Shown here: positions 12,694 to 18,722 of the stretch, piece by piece | Position numbering within the stretch: position 1 is the first letter of the stretch | How the letters are laid out: each line of letters begins with the position of its first letter | From: JBBTVO01 sp038063195 | GTDB taxonomy: Bacteria > Patescibacteriota > Microgenomatia > Levybacterales > UBA12049 | Direction: 5' to 3' | NCBI GenBank assembly: GCA_038063195.1 | Contig: JBBTVO010000024.1 | Span: forward strand, 1-18,722 | Length of the DNA stretch: 18,722 bases | The notes under the pieces: model-generated | Told to the model about the DNA's origin: nothing | The model's input: the letters and a program-made list of their open reading frames with translations, nothing else | Databases searched by the model: none | Position numbers and translations under genes: made by a program

Positions 12694-13104
12694 ATGAGAA
12701 GATATAAATTTTTAAAAGAGGACCAAGTCTATAACGTTCTAAACAAATTAAGAAATGCATTTCTCTCAGCGAGAAATGGCACAGAGGTAGATGAAATAAT
12801 CAATAGTCTTTTAACTCATGACGAGAAAATGAAGTTGGGAAGAAGAATAATTATTGCGCAGTATTTATTGGCTGGGTTTGGGATCGATGAAATTATACGT
12901 GAACTAAAAGTAGGAAAAAATACTGTTATGCATATTTCAAGAAGAGTTGAGAAGTATGGAAATGGTTTCCTATTAATTGAGAAGCGTGGTGAGAAAGTTG
13001 AAAAAGATTATTTAAATAATAAATATAGAAATAGTGGCGGATCAAAACAAATTATAAAAACAAAGGTGCACTCTGGAATTAAAAGAAGGGATATTGAAAG
13101 GTAG
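12694..13104 (+). CDS. TrpR-like (YerC/YecD family) DNA-binding protein
   Basis: 136 residues. Residues about 10-92 match the Trp-repressor-like YerC/YecD family: VLNKLRNAFLSARNGTEVDE, LLTHDEKMKLGRRIIIAQYL, then the helix-turn-helix GFGIDEIIRELKVGKNTVMH with ISRRVEKYGNGF. In TrpR the equivalent helices bind DNA as a dimer. A lysine/arginine-rich tail of about 40 residues (from EKRGEKVEKDY to the end) follows and is longer than in the compact family members. The known tryptophan-binding role of E. coli TrpR should not be assumed; the ligand is unknown. No good Shine-Dalgarno precedes the ATG. CTAG-centred dyads flank the gene on both sides. Confidence 0.85.
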   Translation: MRRYKFLKEDQVYNVLNKLRNAFLSARNGTEVDEIINSLLTHDEKMKLGRRIIIAQYLLAGFGIDEIIRELKVGKNTVMHISRRVEKYGNGFLLIEKRGEKVEKDYLNNKYRNSGGSKQIIKTKVHSGIKRRDIER

Positions 13105-13117
13105 TAGTCTTGATTGA

Positions 13118-13137
13118 TCCGTGTACTAGACCACGAA
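13118..13137. promoter_or_regulatory. Second CTAG-centred dyad, candidate operator upstream of yqeY
   Basis: TCCGTGTACTAGACCACGAA, 16 of 20 identical to 12673-12692, with 7 of 10 symmetric positions complementary. It contains GTACTAG, as in the E. coli trp operator half site. It lies just before TATAAT 13140-13145 and 13 bases upstream of the -35 region of the yqeY promoter. Confidence 0.5.
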
Positions 13138-13150
13138 ACTATAATTAAAT

Positions 13151-13180
13151 TTAGTTATTAGATAGAAGGTTTGATATAAT
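13151..13180 (+). promoter_or_regulatory. yqeY promoter (leaderless)
   Basis: A perfect TATAAT (13175-13180) ends 6 bases before ATG 13187. The -35 is weak: TTAGTT (13151-13156) at 18-base spacing. Another TATAAT at 13140-13145 could be a second, longer-leader start but lacks a clear -35. Confidence 0.65.
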
Positions 13181-13186
13181 CAATTT

Positions 13187-13636
13187 ATGACGAAGAAAGA
13201 TTTACAAGAGGAATTAAAACAATCAATGCTGGCAAGAGACGAATTAAAAACCTCAGTACTTCGCATGCTCTTATCTTCCATCAGTTATCTGGAGACCAAT
13301 AAGGGTGGCGCAGGATATGAAGCGACAGAAGAAGATGTAATGGCTTCAATTCAAAAAGAAACAAAGCAAAGAAGAGATTCTATTGAGGAATTTAAAAAAG
13401 CAGAAAGACAGGACCTAGCAGATAAAGAACAGAAAGAGCTTGATATTTTACAAACTTATTTACCGGAACAATTGTCAGAAGAAGAAATTAAAAAACTTGT
13501 AGAAGAAACGGTTGCTCAAACAGGAGCTACCTCAATGTCTGATATTGGAAAACTTATGGGAGTATTAATGCCAAAAATAAAAGGCAAAGCCGACGGAAAC
13601 CTGGTAAATAAAATAGTTCGCGAAAAACTCTCTTAA
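13187..13636 (+). CDS. yqeY: YqeY/GatB-tail-domain protein
   Basis: 149 residues, the usual length of YqeY. It is an all-helical protein related to the C-terminal tRNA-binding tail of GatB, the amidotransferase subunit. Characteristic stretches are LKTSVLRMLLSSISYLE near residue 20, IQKETKQRRDSIEEFKKA (62-79), ILQTYLPEQLSEEEI, and the C-terminal GKLMGVLMPKIKGKADGNLV with VREKL. The family's molecular role is not established; it is presumed to touch tRNA or the GatCAB pathway. Usual neighbours such as rpsU are absent. Its stop codon overlaps the stop of the next gene on the opposite strand within TTAA (13633-13636). Confidence 0.92.
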   Translation: MTKKDLQEELKQSMLARDELKTSVLRMLLSSISYLETNKGGAGYEATEEDVMASIQKETKQRRDSIEEFKKAERQDLADKEQKELDILQTYLPEQLSEEEIKKLVEETVAQTGATSMSDIGKLMGVLMPKIKGKADGNLVNKIVREKLS

Positions 13637-14085
13637 TCTTTAAACATTACAATCCCAAGAGGTTTCAAATCTTTCTCTTCTTTTGCAATTCTCTTTAAAA
13701 AATTTATTGCAAAATTCTCTGGATCTGATTTTTGTTCCAGAGAAAGTGCCACAAACTCAGCAGGTAATCCAATATCTTGAGTAATAGGCTCCATAAGTCT
13801 ATCAAAAGCGTAAGAAGCTTCTAATGTTCTCCCAATAGCGTCCTGACCTTTTTGTCTAGTTTCAAAATAATGAACATAATATCCTCCAACTATATCGTCT
13901 CTTTCAGACAAAAGTACTCCCAATATCAAAGGTTCTGATGCCAAAGCATCTAATGCTATTAAAGTTGTTTTTAATTGCAGATCAGTTGTCTGATCTATTT
14001 CACTTAAAATTGTTCTTCTGTCAATTACTTTAATTGGAGCTTTTTTACTAGAAAAAGGGTGTTCTTGTTCTTTAATCTGTGACAT
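13633..14085 (-). CDS. 150-residue hypothetical soluble protein
   Basis: Start ATG 14085 is supported by a good promoter whose -10 ends 6 bases upstream. The protein has no signal peptide or membrane segment. After a charged N terminus it has a conserved-looking alpha/beta core: APIKVIDRRTILSEI, LILGVLLSERDDIVGGYYVH, YAFDRLMEPITQDIGLPAEF and FLKRIAKEEKDLKPLGIVMF. I recognise no family. It lies downstream of secF on the same strand but appears to have its own promoter inside the secF 3' end, so it may be expressed independently. Its stop is shared tail to tail with yqeY. Function unknown. Confidence 0.7.
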   Translation of the reverse strand: MSQIKEQEHPFSSKKAPIKVIDRRTILSEIDQTTDLQLKTTLIALDALASEPLILGVLLSERDDIVGGYYVHYFETRQKGQDAIGRTLEASYAFDRLMEPITQDIGLPAEFVALSLEQKSDPENFAINFLKRIAKEEKDLKPLGIVMFKD

Positions 14086-14091
14086 TTTAAT

Positions 14092-14120
14092 ATTCTATCT
14101 TTTATTTTTTCTCTTCTCAA
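14092..14120 (-). promoter_or_regulatory. Promoter of the 14085 gene (leaderless), inside the secF 3' end
   Basis: On the minus strand, TTGAGA (14120-14115), 17 bases, then TAGAAT (14097-14092), then 6 bases to ATG 14085. Five of six positions match consensus in both hexamers. The -10 overlaps the secF stop codon. Confidence 0.68.
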
Positions 14121-15018
14121 CCCATTCCTGCCAGGCGACAAGGATGGGTGAGGCGTTAAAGATTGATGAATATGTTCCGCTTGCGACTCCTACAAGAAGT
14201 GCTACTACAAACCACCTTATACTTTCTCCGCCGAATAACAATAATGCGAAGAGAACAAGAATTACTGTAAGTGATGTATTAAGAGATCTGTCTATTGTTT
14301 GCAATATGGAATCGTTAACAACCTGCGGGAATGGAGCAGTTTCCCTTCTTAAGTTTTCCCTTATTCTATCGAATACAACAATTGTATCGTGAACTGAAAA
14401 TCCTATTACGGTAAGAAGTGCAGTAACAAAAAGTGAATCAACTTCTACGCCAAATAACTTCCCAAGAATTGCAAAAACTCCTACAACTACCAAGACATCA
14501 TGAATAAGTGCGATAACAGCACTTACTCCAAAACGGACTCCGCTGGCAGGCTTGGGAACTTTCCTGAAAGACCATGCGATATATAAAACTATAAGTACTG
14601 ACGCAATTACAACAGCCTTAAGCGCATTTATCGTAGTCTCCTTTCCGATAGTAGGTCCTATGGTTTCAAAACTTGTTTCCTTCGCATCTTTTATGTTTTT
14701 CGCCAAATCGTTTTTAAACCTTGTGTTTTCTTTCTCATCAATTGGGCTTGTTCTTATCAAAACTGACCTGTCCGATGTTTCAACTGTGTATACCTTTATG
14801 TTTTCATCTGTAAGAATCCTGTTTATTTTCTGCGCATCGTTATTCGTAACTTTGTTTTTAAAATCTACTGTAAGCCTTGATCCGCCAGTAAAATCAATAG
14901 AGGGATTTAGTCCAAACAAAAGAAGGAAGATAAGCCCTGGAATCATAATGAGTAAGGAAAATCCAAAATACCAGTTTTTCTTTCCTATAATATCTAGATT
15001 TTTAATTTTAATTTTCAT
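14095..15018 (-). CDS. secF: Protein translocase subunit SecF
   Basis: 307 residues from ATG 15018; the frame is open to a TTG six bases earlier. SecF works with SecD as an RND-type, proton-driven helper that pulls exported proteins through SecYEG. One membrane segment at about 17-37 is followed by the periplasmic P1-like domain, which begins at PSIDFTGGSRLTVDF. Five further segments include VHDTIVVFDRIREN, the signature of transmembrane segment 4. Length is normal for SecF. Its start overlaps the end of secD by 11 bases in another frame, with no Shine-Dalgarno, which suggests translational coupling. Confidence 0.95.
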   Translation of the reverse strand: MKIKIKNLDIIGKKNWYFGFSLLIMIPGLIFLLLFGLNPSIDFTGGSRLTVDFKNKVTNNDAQKINRILTDENIKVYTVETSDRSVLIRTSPIDEKENTRFKNDLAKNIKDAKETSFETIGPTIGKETTINALKAVVIASVLIVLYIAWSFRKVPKPASGVRFGVSAVIALIHDVLVVVGVFAILGKLFGVEVDSLFVTALLTVIGFSVHDTIVVFDRIRENLRRETAPFPQVVNDSILQTIDRSLNTSLTVILVLFALLLFGGESIRWFVVALLVGVASGTYSSIFNASPILVAWQEWVEKRKNKR

Positions 15019-16363
15019 ATACAAATCTCAAAAACGTCCTTGTAACAAAAATAGCAGAGAACATCGAAACCAAAACTCCAATTGCCAAGACTAATGCAAA
15101 TCCCTTTACAGAACCTGTACCAAATTCATACAAAATTGCACTGGTTATAAGAGTCGAGATATTTGAATCGCGTATTGATGACCAGGCACGGGAAAAACCA
15201 ACTTCTGTTGCTACAGTACGATTCTTACCAGCTCGAAGCTCCTCTTTTATTCTTTCAAAAATTAAGATATTGGCATCAACCGCCATTCCAATTGAGAGAA
15301 CAAAACCCGCAATTCCAGAAAGTGTAAGAGTAATTCCGTAAGGTGTTATACTGCTTAGCTTGAAAATCGCAAGAGTAATAAGCGTATAGACCACAAGCGC
15401 ACAGCTAGCTATAATTCCAAGTTTTTTGTAAATAACGCTCATAAAAGTCACAATTATTACAAATCCTACAATTCCTGCAAAAAGACTCTTCATGAGTGAT
15501 TCTTGTCCTAGGGTCGGGCCAATTACTCTTTGTTCAAGAACTGACAGCGACAAAGGAAGTGCTCCCGCATTAAGCTGTGTTGACAAGAGTTTTGCCTCAT
15601 CAACATTAAATTTTCCTGTAATTACAGCATCACCGGAAATTATCGGCTGATTTACAACTGGAGCTTGAATAACTTGCTTATCCAAAACAATGGCAAGAAC
15701 TTTATTTACATTTCTCTTAGTAATTTCAGCAAATTTTTTCACTCCATCAGATGAAAATTGAAGCTGTACTTGCGGCTCTCCGTTATTTGGGTCAAAAGTT
15801 ACATCGGATCTTTGAAGATCACTTCCTGAAAGATTGGTCTTCTGTGGATTGCCTCCTAAAACTTCAACTGCGCCCAGAGGGTAAGCTGATGGAGAAGCTA
15901 GCTGTCCTGACTCACTCGATCCGCTCTCCCAAAAAGAAAGCTGAGCAGTCTGGCCAACTAAATTTATTGCTTGTTCTATATCTGTCACTCCCGGAAGCTC
16001 TACGATTATCCTTGAGTCATTGTTTACAGTAGCCGTTTGGATTACAGGCTCTGAGACTCCAAACAAGTTGACTCTTTTCTCCATAACTGCCTGCGCCGAA
16101 TTTAGTGCGTCACTTCTTTGTGATGAAGGAATTCCTGTCATATCAGCCTTAAATGTAATTGAAGTTCCCCCTTCAAGATCAAGTCCGCGTCTGTATTCAA
16201 ATTCTTTATTTATTCGAAGTGTTTTTAGGAAATCAGAAGGATTTATGCTGATATTTGAAATTGGTCCTATGTTTACTTTATTAAGTTTTGGCAGGTTAAT
16301 AAAAACTGCGGCAAGTATGATAGCCATTATAAACCAGAAGAAAAGGCGCGGGGATTTTTTCAT
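15008..16363 (-). CDS. secD: Protein translocase subunit SecD
   Basis: 451 residues, short compared with about 615 in E. coli but typical of Gram-positive and candidate-phyla SecD. It has an N-terminal membrane segment (8-24), then RRGLDLEGGTSITF (58-71) at the start of the periplasmic P1 domain. A head containing VILDKQVIQAPVV-like residues follows, and then a C-terminal five-segment bundle with VDANILIFERIKEEL (362-376), the conserved proton-path segment. Ser/Asn-rich linkers in the P1 domain (around 150-185) look lineage-specific. Start ATG 16363 overlaps the stop of the upstream regulator as TAATG, so the three genes regulator-secD-secF form one coupled unit. Confidence 0.95.
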   Translation of the reverse strand: MKKSPRLFFWFIMAIILAAVFINLPKLNKVNIGPISNISINPSDFLKTLRINKEFEYRRGLDLEGGTSITFKADMTGIPSSQRSDALNSAQAVMEKRVNLFGVSEPVIQTATVNNDSRIIVELPGVTDIEQAINLVGQTAQLSFWESGSSESGQLASPSAYPLGAVEVLGGNPQKTNLSGSDLQRSDVTFDPNNGEPQVQLQFSSDGVKKFAEITKRNVNKVLAIVLDKQVIQAPVVNQPIISGDAVITGKFNVDEAKLLSTQLNAGALPLSLSVLEQRVIGPTLGQESLMKSLFAGIVGFVIIVTFMSVIYKKLGIIASCALVVYTLITLAIFKLSSITPYGITLTLSGIAGFVLSIGMAVDANILIFERIKEELRAGKNRTVATEVGFSRAWSSIRDSNISTLITSAILYEFGTGSVKGFALVLAIGVLVSMFSAIFVTRTFLRFVYEN

Positions 16364-16935
16364 TAGAGCATGGTCTCCTCATCGCCCAGAAGCATGATCC
16401 GGGATCCCGAAAGAATTGAAAGTATAAATGGGTCTCTTCTTTTTTTCCGGAAATCGAATTCCTCTTCAGACATTACCGTATAATTTATTTCGGTACCCAG
16501 CCTTTTTTCCTCGGCTCTGACTAAAATAGTGAGCTCTGGAAGAACTACTGTACCTACTATGAGAAGGTTTATTTCATCAGGATCAAGCTTTATCCTTCTT
16601 GCAAATTTTCCTGAAAACATTGCATATTTTATTTTACCTAGCTTTGCTCTGTTTGCCAATATATCAGCTCCAAGTCCTACTGTTTTTGCCCCCATTCTAA
16701 GAAAATCATAGTAAAACGGGTAATTTTTGGAGAGGAAATAATATACTCGGTTTGCTCTTGGTTCTTTAGATAAAACTCCTCTTTTTTCAAGAAAAAGAAG
16801 CTCTCTCCTTACAGCGTTAATTTCATCACCTGTTCTTCGGACTAGTTCTCTTACATGATACATTTCAGAAGGATTTGCGAGGAATACGCTAAGGAGTTTA
16901 ATTCTGGACTTGGATGTGATTAAATCAGCAAACAT
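16363..16935 (-). CDS. Winged-helix regulator with degenerate nucleotidyltransferase-like domain
   Basis: 190 residues. Residues 1-70 form an ArsR-like winged helix: SRIKLLSVFLANPSEMYHVR, ELVRRTGDEINAVRRELLFL, and a wing RGVLSKEPRANRVYYFL. The C-terminal half (about 105-190) follows the pattern of minimal nucleotidyltransferases found fused to such regulators: FSGKFARRIKLDPDEINLLIVG, EKRLGTEINYTVMSEEEF, DPFILSILSGSRIMLLG. The expected GSxARG...SDIDLL active site is altered (SGKFARR, and DEINLL in place of D-I-D), so catalysis is doubtful; ligand sensing or toxin-antitoxin ancestry are options. First gene of the secDF unit, with a TAATG overlap to secD. Start ATG 16935 follows a strong -10 by 13 bases, giving a very short leader. 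Confidence 0.8.
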   Translation of the reverse strand: MFADLITSKSRIKLLSVFLANPSEMYHVRELVRRTGDEINAVRRELLFLEKRGVLSKEPRANRVYYFLSKNYPFYYDFLRMGAKTVGLGADILANRAKLGKIKYAMFSGKFARRIKLDPDEINLLIVGTVVLPELTILVRAEEKRLGTEINYTVMSEEEFDFRKKRRDPFILSILSGSRIMLLGDEETML

Positions 16936-16948
16936 ATTAAACGCTTGT

Positions 16949-16976
16949 ATTATAGCACTTCTCTCCCGCTGTGCAA
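16949..16976 (-). promoter_or_regulatory. Promoter of the regulator-secD-secF unit
   Basis: On the minus strand an extended -10, TGCTATAAT (perfect TATAAT at 16954-16949), with a weak -35 TTGCAC (16976-16971) at 16-base spacing. The expected start is about 16942, leaving a leader of roughly 7 bases before ATG 16935. Confidence 0.62.
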
Positions 16977-17000
16977 GTCCGAACTGAAGAAAATGAGGAA

Positions 17001-18167
17001 TTATTGTACCTTAGCTATTCCGGTTTGGGCAGGAACAATATGGAACCAAATTAATCCCCTATTGAATTCTATTTCTTTTCCGCTGCTATCACGCACTATT
17101 GTTCGGCCGGTTCGGGAATCTTTTTTCCATGTACCAGCTATATCTTCGCCATCCATAAATATGGCCGCTTTTCCCGTTCCCTTTGTTTTATAAAGAAGAT
17201 GAACGTTGTTCTCATATCCATCATTCGCCCGGCTTTCTTGCATAAAGAGTATTACAAGATTTTTTGCGACAAGCTGTTTATTGTTATTTTTATCCAACTG
17301 AGGCTTGCCTCCATTATTCCTTGCATACGCATTGGTAGCAGGATCATAAGCCCAGTCAACGAAATAGTTATTATCAGCTCTCCAAAATTCCACATGAATT
17401 GTTTTCTTTACTCCTTTCGATTCTTCATCTTTAAAAGAGTACTCTACAAATTCCTCGTCCCAGCTAACTCCATCTTCGTCTTCATACCCAAGCTTTCTAT
17501 TTTTCGCAGCATAATCCCATAACTGAAGAGTGGTAGATGACATTGTGTGTTCCGTAGCTACCGGACGGTCCAATCTGTCCTCATCTCTTCTAAAAATAGG
17601 GAATGGAATATTTGAGAATTGATCCAGATCGTTGTAGAGTCTCCATCCATAATCAGCAAGCTGTCCGATAGCGTTTGCCGGTCCGGACTGATTCGCCCCG
17701 CCAACGTGCGCATATAAAGGGGAATTTCCGTATTCAGAAAGAAAATCGATGAAATATGTCCTTGCTGATCGAACTGGCGCAATTTGACCAGCGTCCTGAC
17801 AATAAAATACCGCAAGGAATCTGGTGATTCCTCCTTCAGCTACGGCCTCGTAGACAACATCTGCTGAAGAAAGACCGGACTGAGGCCTTGATTCCGCATG
17901 GTTCTCTATCATTACTCCCAATGGCCTGTGTTTTTGCCACCATTGCTCTTGCTGCTTGGAATATTTAGCTCCATTCAGAGGACATGGTTGAGTCTTTGGT
18001 AAATTTTGGTCAAAAGAAAGTTTTCCATTATCTTCTACTTTTGGTGCAGCTATTGGGGATGACACCCCTGGAACCGAAACACTTGATAAGACCTTATATG
18101 AAATTCCAGAAGCTAAAAGATAAACCACAGCGACCAATAATATTCTTAAAAGGTTTGTTTTATTCAT
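17001..18167 (-). CDS. YerB-like DUF3048 extracytoplasmic protein
   Basis: 388 residues. An N-terminal membrane anchor or signal segment (LLRILLVAVVYLLASGISY, 5-23) is followed by a short linker and the DUF3048/YerB domain. Its typical phrases are RPLGVMIENHAESRPQSGLS, ADVVYEAVAEGGITRFLAVF, PVRSARTYFIDFLSEYG and, in the C-terminal subdomain, GRTIVRDSSGKEIEFNRGL with IWFHIVPAQ. No lipobox cysteine is seen, so it is probably anchored by the N-terminal helix. The biochemical function of YerB proteins is not established; an envelope role is inferred. ATG 18167 begins one base after the stop of the DUF4446 gene, so the pair is coupled. Confidence 0.9.
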   Translation of the reverse strand: MNKTNLLRILLVAVVYLLASGISYKVLSSVSVPGVSSPIAAPKVEDNGKLSFDQNLPKTQPCPLNGAKYSKQQEQWWQKHRPLGVMIENHAESRPQSGLSSADVVYEAVAEGGITRFLAVFYCQDAGQIAPVRSARTYFIDFLSEYGNSPLYAHVGGANQSGPANAIGQLADYGWRLYNDLDQFSNIPFPIFRRDEDRLDRPVATEHTMSSTTLQLWDYAAKNRKLGYEDEDGVSWDEEFVEYSFKDEESKGVKKTIHVEFWRADNNYFVDWAYDPATNAYARNNGGKPQLDKNNNKQLVAKNLVILFMQESRANDGYENNVHLLYKTKGTGKAAIFMDGEDIAGTWKKDSRTGRTIVRDSSGKEIEFNRGLIWFHIVPAQTGIAKVQ

Positions 18168-18168
18168 T

Positions 18169-18633
18169 TTATTTTTCTTTATTTCCTAATTTAAGAGCCT
18201 TCTTCTCATCATCAGAAAGCTCGATTTCTTCCCCTTTGCCGTTTTTGATTTTCTTTGCATACCAACGAGTGCCGGAGCGTGAATAAAGCGCTGATATTAT
18301 GATTCCTGAATCATTTTCGTCAGTCAGCGAGAGTATAAAACTCTGATCTCCTCCCGTATCTTTGAAAGGGTTAAATCTATTAAGTCCAATCTTTTTTATA
18401 TGAGAAAGACTCTCTGTATTCAAATTATTGCAATATTCCTGAAGCGATGCGATATCTTTCTTGTATTCATCCATTCTTGAAAGAACTTCCTCAAGAATTG
18501 ACTTAAGAGTCTTACTGCTTACACCCTTAGTCAGCTTGTCGTAATGGGAATACATCTGCCAAAAGAAGTATGTTAGAACGGCAAGCCAAACAAAAAAAAT
18601 TCCAGCTAGGAAAAGGGGTAAATTAGATAACAT
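18169..18633 (-). CDS. DUF4446 family membrane-anchored protein
   Basis: 154 residues from ATG 18633; a TTG at 18642 adds three residues but fits the promoter less well. An N-terminal membrane helix (about 4-25, LPLFLAGIFFVWLAVLTYFF) is followed by a coiled-coil-like stretch (about 38-70). The compact DUF4446 domain follows: LSHIKKIGLNRFNPFKDTGG, DQSFILSLTDENDSGIIISA and LYSRSGTRWYAKKIKNGKGE. Such proteins are widespread beside cell-envelope or chromosome-partition genes; no activity is known. It is the first gene of a two-gene unit with the DUF3048 protein. Confidence 0.88.
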   Translation of the reverse strand: MLSNLPLFLAGIFFVWLAVLTYFFWQMYSHYDKLTKGVSSKTLKSILEEVLSRMDEYKKDIASLQEYCNNLNTESLSHIKKIGLNRFNPFKDTGGDQSFILSLTDENDSGIIISALYSRSGTRWYAKKIKNGKGEEIELSDDEKKALKLGNKEK

Positions 18634-18645
18634 GTGTATCAATCT

Positions 18646-18675
18646 ATATTAGCCTCTTGACAGGCACGATGTCAA
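18646..18675 (-). promoter_or_regulatory. Promoter of DUF4446-DUF3048
   Basis: On the minus strand a perfect TTGACA (18675-18670), 18 bases, then TAATAT (18651-18646). This gives a start about 6 bases before ATG 18633. TAGATT (18646-18641), 7 bases before the ATG, is an alternative -10. The -35 is half of an inverted repeat with the opposite promoter. Confidence 0.58.
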
Positions 18676-18686
18676 TAGTGTAATCT
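18657..18686 (+). promoter_or_regulatory. Promoter of the 18705 gene
   Basis: A perfect TTGACA (18657-18662), 18 bases, then TAATCT (18681-18686), a weak -10 preceded by TG. It overlaps the divergent DUF4446 promoter; the two -35 hexamers form TTGACAggcacgaTGTCAA. Confidence 0.45.
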
Positions 18687-18704
18687 AGGCTCTATTGCGA
18701 AGAC

Positions 18705-18722
18705 ATGGCTAAAAAAAGAAAA
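18705..18722 (+). CDS. Start of a gene cut by the window end (MAKKRK...)
   Basis: ATG 18705 opens a frame with six codons, MAKKRK, before the window ends. The basic start and the divergent promoter upstream suggest a real gene, perhaps nucleic-acid binding, but six residues cannot identify it. Confidence 0.45.

Overview
The window looks like a stretch of chromosome from a candidate-phyla-radiation (Patescibacteria, most likely Microgenomates) bacterium. This is inferred from several things: an AT-rich genome with short genes and tight spacing, an archaeal-type AspRS without the bacterial insertion domain, short GluRS and SecD, YerB-like DUF3048 next to DUF4446, a helix-turn-helix/nucleotidyltransferase-like regulator in front of secDF, and dispersed palindromic repeats with TTCG...GCTCAGG cores. 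No 16S rRNA or other definitive marker is present, so this placement is provisional. No tRNA, rRNA, CRISPR array, transposase or prophage gene was seen.

Layout. 1-161 is a cluster of REP-like repeats. 336-1638 holds an orphan TIR-like effector-type protein and a 55-residue zinc-ribbon microprotein, the most accessory-looking part. 1779-3083 (-) is lysA. 3203-3798 (-) is a small secreted protein behind a long leader that contains an intrinsic terminator. 3829-5662 (-) is gltX followed by a membrane protein. 5702-6739 (+) is a membrane-anchored extracytoplasmic protein. 6714-8991 (-) is aspS-dacA. 9020-9479 (+) is a small gene behind what looks like a leader-peptide attenuator. 9481-11187 (-) recJ and 11233-12603 (+) cca diverge from one palindromic promoter. 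12673-13636 (+) has a TrpR-like regulator and yqeY, each preceded by a similar CTAG-centred dyad. 13633-14085 (-) is an unknown small protein. 14095-16935 (-) is regulator-secD-secF. 17001-18633 (-) is DUF4446-DUF3048. A new + strand gene starts at 18705 and is cut by the window end.

Functionally this is mostly housekeeping: translation (gltX, aspS, cca, yqeY), protein export (secD, secF), cell wall (dacA), DNA repair (recJ) and amino-acid metabolism (lysA), with several unknown envelope proteins.

The strongest pattern the gene list does not explain is in the regulatory DNA. At least seven transcription units have a sigma70-type promoter whose -10 hexamer ends 6-7 bases before the ATG, so their mRNAs should be leaderless. 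Good Shine-Dalgarno sequences appear only before three small proteins (1471, 3553, 9186). Divergent genes share interlocked or symmetric promoters at four places. Two of the small SD-led genes sit behind promoter, short ORF, terminator, then SD, which suggests attenuation. These features are read by eye and have not been tested by computation.
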